In this document: positions 1 through 7,265 of the stretch, piece by piece
Layout: each line of letters begins with the position of its first letter
Numbering within the stretch: the stretch's first letter is position 1
DNA from: an uncultured Granulosicoccaceae bacterium
GTDB lineage: Bacteria; Pseudomonadota; Gammaproteobacteria; Granulosicoccales; Granulosicoccaceae
Direction of reading: 5' to 3'
Assembly (NCBI GenBank): GCA_937931165.1
Contig: CALHCI010000008.1
Location: 1 to 33,706 of the forward strand
Length of the DNA stretch: 33,706 bases
Program-made: the position numbers and the translations under genes
Notes under the pieces: generated by a model
Database searches by the model: none
What the model saw: the letters and a program-made list of their open reading frames with translations, nothing else
Told to the model about the DNA's origin: nothing

Positions 1-377
1 TCGGCAATCGTGCATTGCTGCAATCCGAATAGTGGGTGTTCAGACATGGTGTTCAGGCATGGTGTTCAGGCATAGATATGTGTGGCTGGTTTCAGTCGCA
101 GAAGCCGTCAAAGACGCCGCTGGTGTCAGACAAAAAAACACCACCCGGCAGCGCATTGCGGCGAAACTGTGAACTTATCATGAGCGCGTGTCTCTGGTGT
201 GATTTTTGTTCCACTTACCCTCCAGGTGTTGTGCCCGGGAAGATCATCTGCCAATAGTCAGGATTTACCGCCACACCAACTTTAAGTCCGCCAATTATTG
301 GCGCCGTCGTCGCGATATGCCGTCAGTTTTCCAGCGCAGAACCTGTGCTGGTTGACACGAGACTGAATACCAGAACT
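1..377. other. Left-edge stretch without a convincing gene
   Basis: No frame here gives a recognisable protein. One frame is open from the window edge to about position 172 on the + strand and could be the 3' end of a gene that starts outside the window, but its translation matches nothing I know. The 13-bp tandem repeat at 36-74 lies inside it; because 13 is not a multiple of three, any change in copy number would shift the frame. The rest, up to the PilY1-like start, holds no obvious terminator or strong promoter. Confidence 0.4.
36..74. repeat. Three tandem copies of a 13-bp unit
   Basis: Three consecutive copies of GTGTTCAGNCATG occupy 36-48, 49-61 and 62-74. The first copy has A and the others G at the variable position, and the last copy ends in A rather than G. 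This is a short direct tandem repeat seen directly in the sequence; its function is unknown. Confidence 0.85.
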
Positions 378-3248
378 ATGCACAAACATATACAAAACCG
401 ACTGCGATGCATAAAACGACAATCTGTCGTTGTACTGTTATCCGCTTTGCTCGTTGCAGTCAGTGCATCCGCAGACGACCTTGAAATATACGATTCGTCG
501 ATCGCCCGACCCAAAGTTCTGTTTTTGCTCGATACTTCAGGGTCAATGAATAGCAGGGACGGGGGCATGACCTCACGCATTTCCCGCATGAAGGCGGCGC
601 TATCTACACTGCTCGCAAATATTCAGGCAGTAGATGTCGGACTGATGGAATATTCCGGTCGCAACATACAATTGATTCACCCGGTGAGTGATATAACAGC
701 CAATCAGGCAAGCCTGCAGGCAGCTGCAGCGGCACTTGATGCGGGTGGCGGTACGCCCACAGTTGCCGCGCTTTATGAAGCACAACGCTATCTCACCGGC
801 GCTATGCCCTATAGAGGTAACAACGGTGGTCAACCCTATGTGAGCCCGACAACGAGTCAGTGCGAATCAAATCATGTTGTACTGCTGACCGATGGCAGGC
901 CAACCAACGATCCGAGTGTGGTCGGTGATCTCGAACCTTTAATAGGCACCTGCTCAGCACGATCGGGCGGCCTTGGATCATGCGGTGGCGAGTTAGCACG
1001 CTATTTATCTACCGTAGATCAGTTTCCAGCTATTCCGGATACCAACATAATAACCACTCACTCTATTGGTTTTAATATACGCGACGACTGGCTCGAGTCA
1101 CTGGCAACAGTGAGCAACGGTATTTACCGCACCGCCGACTCATCTCAGGAACTGCTGGCGGCATTTCAAAGTATTTTAAACACCGTACAGTTGCAATCCA
1201 CCACGGCTGCTCCGACTGTTTCAGTGAACGCATTTAATCAAAGTCGTCACCGCGAAGAGCTTTTCTATTCATTTTTCCAGCCTGGTGCTGCGCCAAGATG
1301 GGAAGGCAATATTAAAAAGTACCGCTTGCGTAACGGTGAGATTGTTGATTACTACGACCGCCCTGTACTCGCCAACAACAGAGTACAACCCACCTCCGTC
1401 AGCCTTTGGTCGACTGACGAAAACGGCGTACCCACAGCGGATGGTGCGATGGTTGCGCAGGGCGGTATGGCAGCAAGACAACCGGCAGATAGAAGATGGT
1501 TTACCGATGCAGGTGTCACACCTGATGGCAGCGGTGTAATAACCCCGGAACAAATCACTAACGACAACCAGCTTGCTCGACAGTGGTTCGGTGCCGCTTC
1601 CAATGCAGAAAGAACAGAGTTTTCCCGCTGGGTAAGAGGCTACGATTCTATTGACCGTGATGGCAACAGCGATTTCAACGAACCCAATCACTATGTTGCC
1701 GACAGTATTCACAGCAGCCCGGTTCTGATCAGTTACCAGGCCAAAGAATCAACCGGGCTTCTTAAAGAGGTACTTTACAGCACCACTAATATGGGTGTTG
1801 TACACGCGATAGATCCGGAAACCGGTGACGAACTGTGGTCGTACTCGCCAGCGGAGTTGTTACCGAATGTCAGACAGTATGTTGAGAACAGCAGTCGTTC
1901 GCACGTATACGGACTGGATGGCGCTATCGTTAGTCACTCGACCTACAAGCCAAATACCACACTCGATTTCGAGACTGACAAGGTGCGCTTGTATCTCACA
2001 CAGCGTCGCGGTGGCAATCAGATATTTGCACTGGATGTTAGCGATACATTCAGTAATACCACTCCAGTGAAAAGACTATGGACGATTACTGGCGGCAATG
2101 CAGGAACCGACTTTCAGGATCTGGCGCAAACCTGGTCTACTCCGCAGCTTATCCCGGTAAAGTATGGCTGCCCGAATAACTGCGCAACCAAAGAGGTGCT
2201 GCTGTTCGGTGGCGGCTACAACCCGCTATACGACGATAAAAATCTGGCGTTTCCTGTGTCACCTGCAGCAACTGGTCACGGCAACGCGATCTACCTGGTC
2301 GACCCCGAAACCGGCGATCTGATCTGGTCGGCTGGTAACGGCACTCACCATGATCTTGATCTGGCTATGAATGACAGTGTGCCTGCGACACCAATACCCG
2401 TAGATACTGACGCAGACGGCATCGTGAATATTCTGATGTTCTCTGACATTGCCGGTCACGTCTGGAGAGTTGATCTCGAGCGCGAAGCGGAAAGTGCAGA
2501 AAAGCTGGCGATTGGTGGCGGTAAAATCGCCTCCCTTAACGAAGGCACGCAGGCACTTAGATTTTTTAACCGCCTTGACGTCAGTATTAACGGCTTAACC
2601 AACGGCACCGCACAGTTCCATATCGTGGCTGGCAGCGGCATGCAATCGAGCCCCACTTATATAGAGCCGGTGAATAACCGCTTGTTTGTCATTAAGGATT
2701 CCTGGGTGTTCAGCAACCCGACTGCAGTCGACCCTGCAACCGGTGACGTCGTACCCGAGTATCGCTATATTTCTGACACCAGTAATAATCGCTCTGTTAT
2801 TACGCCTTCAGATCTTTGGGTTTACGAACAGACCAGCACCAGCAGTAACCCGCTTGAATACGGCTACTACAGAGAACTGCAAGCAGGAGAAAAGGTACTA
2901 CAACCGACACTTACTCACGGCAGCCGTGTATTTCTGACCACTTACATGCCTCCGGACCCGAACAACATCCCGATACCCTGCACGTATCAGATTGGCGAGT
3001 CACGCCTTTACATCATGCATGTGGAGTCTGCCGAAAACAAACTCGCCAGCAGATTTGGCGATCCTTATGCGGTGATCGGCGCTGGCAATCTCGCAGGTAG
3101 CACGATCGTCGATACCGGTGACTCCGGTGGGCCTGATCTGCTGGTTGGTGTTAACGCGGAAAAACTGGTCGATCTGCTGGCGCCTGACAACCCGAATATC
3201 TTCAGACGTTTCTTCAGGACCGGCTGGAGCGAGCTGGATAATTTTTAG
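378..3248 (+). CDS. pilY1: PilY1-like type IV pilus assembly / tip adhesin protein
   Basis: Predicted secreted protein of 956 residues. From the chosen ATG it has a basic N-terminus and a signal peptide (hydrophobic stretch about residues 16-30, ending ASA before DD). A von Willebrand A domain follows, with the metal-site motif DTSGS at residues 52-56 and LLTDG further on. The C-terminal half is a PilY1-type beta-propeller: repeated DPETGD(E/L)(L/I)WS blades, an HVYGLDG motif and, near residue 676, the loop DTDADGIVN followed by HVWRVDL, which corresponds to the calcium-binding loop of PilY1. In known systems PilY1 primes type IV pili and acts as adhesin and mechanosensor. The frame is open from a GTG at 345, but the ATG at 378 gives the better signal peptide. 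No other pilin genes are visible beside it, so the usual minor-pilin operon is not seen here. The family call is firm; the exact role is inferred. Confidence 0.85.
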   Translation: MHKHIQNRLRCIKRQSVVVLLSALLVAVSASADDLEIYDSSIARPKVLFLLDTSGSMNSRDGGMTSRISRMKAALSTLLANIQAVDVGLMEYSGRNIQLIHPVSDITANQASLQAAAAALDAGGGTPTVAALYEAQRYLTGAMPYRGNNGGQPYVSPTTSQCESNHVVLLTDGRPTNDPSVVGDLEPLIGTCSARSGGLGSCGGELARYLSTVDQFPAIPDTNIITTHSIGFNIRDDWLESLATVSNGIYRTADSSQELLAAFQSILNTVQLQSTTAAPTVSVNAFNQSRHREELFYSFFQPGAAPRWEGNIKKYRLRNGEIVDYYDRPVLANNRVQPTSVSLWSTDENGVPTADGAMVAQGGMAARQPADRRWFTDAGVTPDGSGVITPEQITNDNQLARQWFGAASNAERTEFSRWVRGYDSIDRDGNSDFNEPNHYVADSIHSSPVLISYQAKESTGLLKEVLYSTTNMGVVHAIDPETGDELWSYSPAELLPNVRQYVENSSRSHVYGLDGAIVSHSTYKPNTTLDFETDKVRLYLTQRRGGNQIFALDVSDTFSNTTPVKRLWTITGGNAGTDFQDLAQTWSTPQLIPVKYGCPNNCATKEVLLFGGGYNPLYDDKNLAFPVSPAATGHGNAIYLVDPETGDLIWSAGNGTHHDLDLAMNDSVPATPIPVDTDADGIVNILMFSDIAGHVWRVDLEREAESAEKLAIGGGKIASLNEGTQALRFFNRLDVSINGLTNGTAQFHIVAGSGMQSSPTYIEPVNNRLFVIKDSWVFSNPTAVDPATGDVVPEYRYISDTSNNRSVITPSDLWVYEQTSTSSNPLEYGYYRELQAGEKVLQPTLTHGSRVFLTTYMPPDPNNIPIPCTYQIGESRLYIMHVESAENKLASRFGDPYAVIGAGNLAGSTIVDTGDSGGPDLLVGVNAEKLVDLLAPDNPNIFRRFFRTGWSELDNF

Positions 3249-3281
3249 CACACGATGGTCCTGCAAGTGGTTATTAGAGAC

Positions 3282-3295
3282 AGGCAGCGCTGCCT
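3282..3295. other. Perfect 14-bp palindrome between pilY1-like gene and psd
   Basis: AGGCAGCGCTGCCT reads the same on both strands. It lies 34 nt after the pilY1 stop and could form a short stem or be a protein-binding site. It has no following T run, so it is not a convincing intrinsic terminator. Confidence 0.45.
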
Positions 3296-3312
3296 CGATA
3301 ACAAATAATCTG

Positions 3313-3318
3313 TACAAT
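3313..3318 (+). promoter_or_regulatory. Possible -10 box for psd
   Basis: TACAAT sits 26 nt before the TTG start of psd, a good distance for a sigma-70 promoter. No convincing -35 box is found 16-18 nt upstream, so this is a weak call; psd could also be read through from pilY1. Confidence 0.3.
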
Positions 3319-3344
3319 CACGGCTTTTAGAGCAAAGTAATCTC

Positions 3345-4202
3345 TTGAGCCAATTTACAGACCGTTGCAAGTCATGGCCACTCTATGTGCTGCCGCACCA
3401 TCTGGTATCACGGGTTGTATACCGTTTTACCCGTATCAAAACGCGTTTTGCACCGGCAATGATTCGCCAATTTGCCAAGGTGTTTAACGTTGACCTTGCA
3501 GAAGCAGAACATCCGTCCCCCGATCATTACGCTACCTTTAACGAGTTCTTCACCCGCCCGTTAAAAACCGGCGCACGTCCGATCGATCTTACCGGCAATG
3601 GACTTTGCAGTCCGGTTGACGGCTGCGTTTCGCAGATCGGGCACATTGATCAAAATCAGATTTTCCAAGCCAAGGGTTTTAGCTATAGCGCGATAGATTT
3701 GATTGGCGGCAGACAACAAGATGCGAGTCACTTTCAAAACGGCAAATTCGCAACGTTGTATTTATCACCACGCGATTATCATCGAATACATATGCCGGTA
3801 GACGCAGCACTGCTGTCCATGCACTACGTCCCCGGCCGGCTTTTTAGTGTGGCACCGCATACGGTAAGAACTGTTCCGCGTCTTTTTGCCAGAAACGAAA
3901 GAGTTGTCGCCCTGTTCGACACACCGTCAGGCAAGCTTGCTATGGTACTGGTTGGTGCTATCAATGTTGCAGCCATAGAAACGGTCTGGGCCGGTTTAAT
4001 TACACCGCCAACGTCATCGCAAATAAAACATACAGACTACGAATCGAAAGATCAGCAGACTTTTGGCAAAGGCGAAGAGATGGGGCGTTTTAATATGGGA
4101 TCAACCGTGATTCTGTTGACACAAACCGGTGTTGAATGGGAAACAAATCTCACTGAAGGCAGCACAGTGCGCATGGGTGAGTTAATCGGCAAGTTCCAGT
4201 AG
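3345..4202 (+). CDS. psd: Phosphatidylserine decarboxylase proenzyme
   Basis: 285 residues, the usual length of the bacterial Psd family. The enzyme decarboxylates phosphatidylserine to phosphatidylethanolamine at the inner membrane. Visible signatures are the N-terminal LPHHLVSR, FNEFFTRPLK, SPVDG, YLSPRDYHRIHMP (His-rich motif) and, near the C-terminus, FNMGSTV. The last is the self-cleavage site, normally LGST, where the serine becomes the pyruvoyl group; here it reads MGST, a conservative change. The start is TTG, chosen because the family's N-terminal motif begins right after it and no ATG lies nearby. The 3' end overlaps the convergent gene at 4182 by 21 bp. Confidence 0.95.
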   Translation: MSQFTDRCKSWPLYVLPHHLVSRVVYRFTRIKTRFAPAMIRQFAKVFNVDLAEAEHPSPDHYATFNEFFTRPLKTGARPIDLTGNGLCSPVDGCVSQIGHIDQNQIFQAKGFSYSAIDLIGGRQQDASHFQNGKFATLYLSPRDYHRIHMPVDAALLSMHYVPGRLFSVAPHTVRTVPRLFARNERVVALFDTPSGKLAMVLVGAINVAAIETVWAGLITPPTSSQIKHTDYESKDQQTFGKGEEMGRFNMGSTVILLTQTGVEWETNLTEGSTVRMGELIGKFQ

Positions 4203-4649
4203 TTGTTTTTGCTGTAACCACTTGCGGGCGTCTTCGGCATCTTCTGTAAACCAGGCCTCTGCACTGCCCAGCCTGAATGAGTACCCCCAGGTATCCATGT
4301 CTGACAGCATTCGCTGCCTGCCAAACGCCGCAACCTGGTCTGATAGCAGTATCTGTAAATAACAGACCGCATTTTCTTCATCCTGACTACCGCCGGCATT
4401 GGTATGCAAAGCTTGCTTGCGATGGTTATCCATGCATACAAAGTGACACGCCTCATGCAAAATTGAATGCACCGGCGTGTCGTTGCGTACATAAATATCA
4501 GACTGAATGAGACCGGCTTCTTCATCTCCCCAGAAACTGCCGGGGATGGATTCCCCTTCAGCAACCAGTTGCAACCGCATACCCAGTTTGTTCAGTAGCG
4601 TCTGCACAGACTGCTGATCACAGTGCGCATACCGCAACACATCGCTCAT
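4182..4649 (-). CDS. Conserved HExxH protein translationally coupled to epmA
   Basis: 155 residues, soluble, no signal peptide. I recognise it only as a conserved unknown. It carries HEACH at residues 65-69, an HExxH metal-binding motif, followed by an acidic helix (DEEN, 90-93) that could supply a third ligand, then Trp- and Gly-rich segments (DMDTWGYSFRLGS). Its ATG overlaps the epmA stop by 4 nt (ATGA), so the two are very likely translated together. In enterobacteria the EF-P hydroxylase EpmC also uses an HExxH-like motif (HEISH), but overall similarity is not evident by eye. It could be a metallopeptidase-like protein or a distant or analogous EF-P modification factor; the latter rests on context only. 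The 3' end overlaps psd by 21 bp. Confidence 0.8.
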   Translation of the reverse strand: MSDVLRYAHCDQQSVQTLLNKLGMRLQLVAEGESIPGSFWGDEEAGLIQSDIYVRNDTPVHSILHEACHFVCMDNHRKQALHTNAGGSQDEENAVCYLQILLSDQVAAFGRQRMLSDMDTWGYSFRLGSAEAWFTEDAEDARKWLQQKQLLELAD

Positions 4650-5599
4650 GCGAGCTTCCAGCCAAAGCTCATGGTCTGTTCAATTGACTGCAGCTCTTTG
4701 AGCAACACCAGCATTAGCCGGTCTACACCCAGTGCCACACCGGAGCACTCCGGCAAGCCATGTTCAAGTGCGGCAACCAGTCTATAGTCGACAGGCATGG
4801 GAGGCTTACCCATCTCATGGCGCTTGCGGTTGTCTGCCTTGAATCTTTCCGCCTGCTCTGCCCCATCTGTGAGCTCGTAGTAACCATTGGCAAGTTCTAC
4901 CTGGCCATAAAACACTTCAAATCGGCAAGCGCTCGGAAACTCGGTATCGGTTTGATCGATCCGTGCGAGTGATGCCTGACTGGCCGGATACTGATACACG
5001 CAGGTATAAGCCTCTTTGGCAAACGACTGTGCAATAAAGGTTGCCATACCAAGGTCCAGTAGTTCATCCAGCTCATGTGTTTGGAGTGGCACTTCTACAC
5101 CTTGATCAGTAATGCAAGCTTTTAGCGCTGCGACAGAGCATGTGGCAATATCAATCCCGGCTACATTTTTCCAAAGCTCACGAAAACTGACTTTACTGAA
5201 ACCCGGAAAGTCTTCACCGTGAAGGTGGCAAAGCAGCACCTCGACTTCTTTAATTAACTGGTGATGATCAATACCCAACCGGTACCATTCGAGCATGGTG
5301 AATTCAGGGTTGTGGTATCGACCGCTTTCATCGATGCGGAATACCCTGCCGAGCTCGTAGTTATCACCAATGCCTGCTGCAAGCAGCCGCTTCTGGTGAA
5401 ACTCGGATGAAGTCCGCAGCACCCGTGAATTGATTTGAAAACTGTCGATGTGCGGATCGGTGGTGGCACCGCTTGAAAGTTGCGGTGTTTCTACTTCGAG
5501 TATGTCGCGCGCATAAAACCATTCTCTAATACTGCGAATGATTTCAGCGCGCTTGCGTAAGGTATGAGCCGAGCTGGTCGGCTTCCATTCAGGCTGCAC
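4646..5599 (-). CDS. epmA: EF-P beta-lysine ligase EpmA (PoxA/GenX)
   Basis: 317 residues, close to the roughly 325 of E. coli EpmA. It is a class II lysyl-tRNA-synthetase catalytic core without the tRNA anticodon-binding domain, as in the EpmA family, which attaches (R)-beta-lysine to Lys34 of elongation factor P. Class II motifs are visible: FYARDILEVETPQL (motif 1), RTSSEFHQKRLLAAG with RVFRIDESGRYHNPEFTMLEWY (motif 2), and GVALGVDRLMLVLL (motif 3). The start is GTG. It lies 43 nt downstream of its substrate gene efp and overlaps the following HExxH gene by 4 nt, so the three look like one operon. EpmB, which supplies beta-lysine, is not in the window. Confidence 0.95.
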   Translation of the reverse strand: MQPEWKPTSSAHTLRKRAEIIRSIREWFYARDILEVETPQLSSGATTDPHIDSFQINSRVLRTSSEFHQKRLLAAGIGDNYELGRVFRIDESGRYHNPEFTMLEWYRLGIDHHQLIKEVEVLLCHLHGEDFPGFSKVSFRELWKNVAGIDIATCSVAALKACITDQGVEVPLQTHELDELLDLGMATFIAQSFAKEAYTCVYQYPASQASLARIDQTDTEFPSACRFEVFYGQVELANGYYELTDGAEQAERFKADNRKRHEMGKPPMPVDYRLVAALEHGLPECSGVALGVDRLMLVLLKELQSIEQTMSFGWKLA

Positions 5600-5642
5600 T
5601 ATTTTTCTTGTGACGTGGCTCTGTGTGTAACGCGGTTAACGG

Positions 5643-6212
5643 TCAGTCTTTTACCCGGCTCGCATACTCACCAGAGCGGGTGTCGATCTTGATGACTTCA
5701 CCCTCTTCTACAAACAACGGTACGTTGACCACCGCACCGGTCTCCAGTGTGGCAGGCTTGGTGCCGCCCTGTGCCGTGTCTCCACGGACACCCGGATCAG
5801 TTTGGGTGATGGTGAGCTCGACAAAGTTGGGTGCAGAAACACTAAGCGGCTCTCCATTCCACAGAGTAACCTCGCAGGTGTCCTGCTCTTTCAGCCATTG
5901 TTTTGAATCGACAACTGCGCTTTCTGACGCACCGAGTTGCTCAAAAGTGTTCGGGTCCATGAAATACCAGAACTCACCGTCGGCATACAAATACTGCATG
6001 TTGGTGTCCACCACATCTGCAGTTTCTACCGATTCGCCAGACTTGAAGGTTTTTTCAACCGTGCGGCCAGTCTTTAGATTGCGCACCTTGACCCGACTAA
6101 AAGCCTGTCCCTTACCAGGCTTTACAAACTCGTTTTCGACAATCGTGTAGGGATCACCATCGAGCATGATCTTAAGGCCCCGTTTAAACTCGTTGGTGCT
6201 GACATTTCCCAT
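5643..6212 (-). CDS. efp: Translation elongation factor P
   Basis: 189 residues from the ATG at 6212, matching the 188-residue E. coli protein. The frame is open further upstream to 6266, but family alignment and the promoter position support 6212. EF-P binds between the P and E sites of the ribosome and relieves stalling at polyproline. The modification loop KPGKGQAF places the target lysine exactly at residue 34, and epmA immediately downstream encodes the ligase that modifies it. The C-terminal domain ends [18 protein letters not shown], the EF-P signature. A perfect -10 box lies about 33 nt upstream of the start. Confidence 0.97.
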   Translation of the reverse strand: MGNVSTNEFKRGLKIMLDGDPYTIVENEFVKPGKGQAFSRVKVRNLKTGRTVEKTFKSGESVETADVVDTNMQYLYADGEFWYFMDPNTFEQLGASESAVVDSKQWLKEQDTCEVTLWNGEPLSVSAPNFVELTITQTDPGVRGDTAQGGTKPATLETGAVVNVPLFVEEGEVIKIDTRSGEYASRVKD

Positions 6213-6245
6213 TGGCTTTGTATCTGGTTTGCTCTGAAGGCGTGG

Positions 6246-6274
6246 ATTATAGCGGTTACACCTCATGGCAGCCA
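6246..6274 (-). promoter_or_regulatory. Sigma-70-like promoter of efp operon
   Basis: On the minus strand a perfect TATAAT occupies 6251-6246, with TGGCTG 17 nt upstream at 6274-6269 as a poor -35. Transcription would start near 6239, leaving a leader of about 27 nt before efp. The -35 lies directly after the stop of the upstream metallopeptidase frame. The -10 is clear; the -35 is weak. Confidence 0.55.
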
Positions 6275-6275
6275 G

Positions 6276-7100
6276 TCAGCCGCGCTGTTTGGTGTACCGC
6301 GTGCGCAAGAAATAAAAAAGGGCCGGAATATCCGGCCCTGATCGGTGTTTTGAGTGTGTTCTGGCTGCGAAGTTAAACGATCTGCGATTCATCAGCATGC
6401 GCAGCAGTCCGGTTCTGTGCAGGTAATAAAGCAGCGTCATGATTGACGTGATTGCAGAGGCCAGGTAAGTCAGGAATGCCGCATTTAATACACGGCCCGC
6501 ACCAGTGACTTCGTCAGCGGTGACAATTCCAGCGTCTACCATCGCTGTTTTTGCTCTGGCACTGGCGTCCCATTCAACCGGCAGAGTGACCACAGAAAAC
6601 ACCACCGCTGCAGCAAACAATGCAACACCCAGCAGCATGACCGGCATACCCAGCGTCGGTGCCAGTGCCATTAGCATCATGCCGACCATTAACACCGGCA
6701 TAGACATCTTGCTGGAGATGTTGGTCACCGGCACAAGCTTGGAGCGCATTTGCAGAAACTTATAACCAGTGGCGTGCTGCAGCGCGTGCCCGGCCTCGTG
6801 GCAGGCAACACCAATCGCAGAAACCGATCTTGCGTTGTATACCGGCTCTGAAAGACGCAGTGTTTTATCGCGCGGATCGTAGTGATCGCTGAGGCGACCC
6901 GAAATGGGTTCTATACGGCAATCATGCACGCCGGCGCGCTCAAGCATCAACTTGGCGGCTTCAGCACCGGTCATGTTGCGCTGCGTACCGACTGATTCGT
7001 ACTTTTTGAAGGTGCTGCTGACCATTTTTGAAGCCAGCCCGGAAAGCACCATACCCGGCAGCATGACCATGAGCATGTAGCCCATATCAAATCCCATCAT
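6276..7100 (-). CDS. Membrane neutral zinc metallopeptidase (YugP type), C-terminus probably altered
   Basis: 274 residues of the Zn_peptidase_2 / YugP family, whose substrates are poorly known. Catalytic HEAGH is at residues 101-105 and PVEWDASARA further on likely supplies the third ligand. Hydrophobic segments occur at the N-terminus, in a paired block after SKMSMP, and near LASAITSIMTLLYYL, so it is an integral membrane protein. Start: ATG at 7100, preceded by GGGAGAG at good spacing. The oddity is the tail: family members normally end soon after the last membrane segment (GLL), but here about 38 extra residues follow, encoded across an intrinsic terminator (6311-6340). A TAA lies in another frame at 6375-6373, just before the terminator, which suggests that a small indel removed the original stop. 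Confidence 0.88.
   Translation of the reverse strand: MMGFDMGYMLMVMLPGMVLSGLASKMVSSTFKKYESVGTQRNMTGAEAAKLMLERAGVHDCRIEPISGRLSDHYDPRDKTLRLSEPVYNARSVSAIGVACHEAGHALQHATGYKFLQMRSKLVPVTNISSKMSMPVLMVGMMLMALAPTLGMPVMLLGVALFAAAVVFSVVTLPVEWDASARAKTAMVDAGIVTADEVTGAGRVLNAAFLTYLASAITSIMTLLYYLHRTGLLRMLMNRRSFNFAARTHSKHRSGPDIPALFYFLRTRYTKQRG
6311..6340 (-). terminator. Intrinsic terminator inside the metallopeptidase frame
   Basis: On the minus strand a 9-bp GC-rich stem (AGGGCCGGA pairing with TCCGGCCCT, loop of 3) is followed directly by six T. This is a strong rho-independent terminator for transcription arriving from the metallopeptidase gene. It lies before that frame's stop at 6278-6276, so full-length message would have to read through it. 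Confidence 0.85.
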
Positions 7101-7119
7101 TTATTACTCTCCCGTTTTC

Positions 7120-7140
7120 TAAGAAGCCCGTTGGCGGGCG
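7120..7140 (-). terminator. Weak hairpin terminator after parC
   Basis: GCCCG (7126-7130) and CGGGC (7135-7139) form a short stem with a 4-nt loop; on the minus strand it is followed by TTCTT, a poor T run. It is downstream of parC and just upstream of the metallopeptidase ribosome-binding site, so it would separate the two only partly. Confidence 0.4.
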
Positions 7141-7265
7141 TTTCCGGACGCAATTGCGTACACGCTATGTTAGAACAAGATGGCGGCATTTCAGTGAAAC
7201 TTCAACGCCGCTGTAACCGTTTTTGACATTTAACACCATGCGGCACCGCCGCGCGGCGTTAGCAG

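Noticed and set aside
36..257. 73-residue + strand frame at the left edge as a real gene
   Set aside because: Low-complexity start made by the 13-bp repeats, no ribosome-binding site and no recognisable domain.
4052..4564. Long minus-strand frame overlapping psd and the HExxH gene
   Set aside because: It lies in another frame across two well-supported genes and its translation shows no family features.
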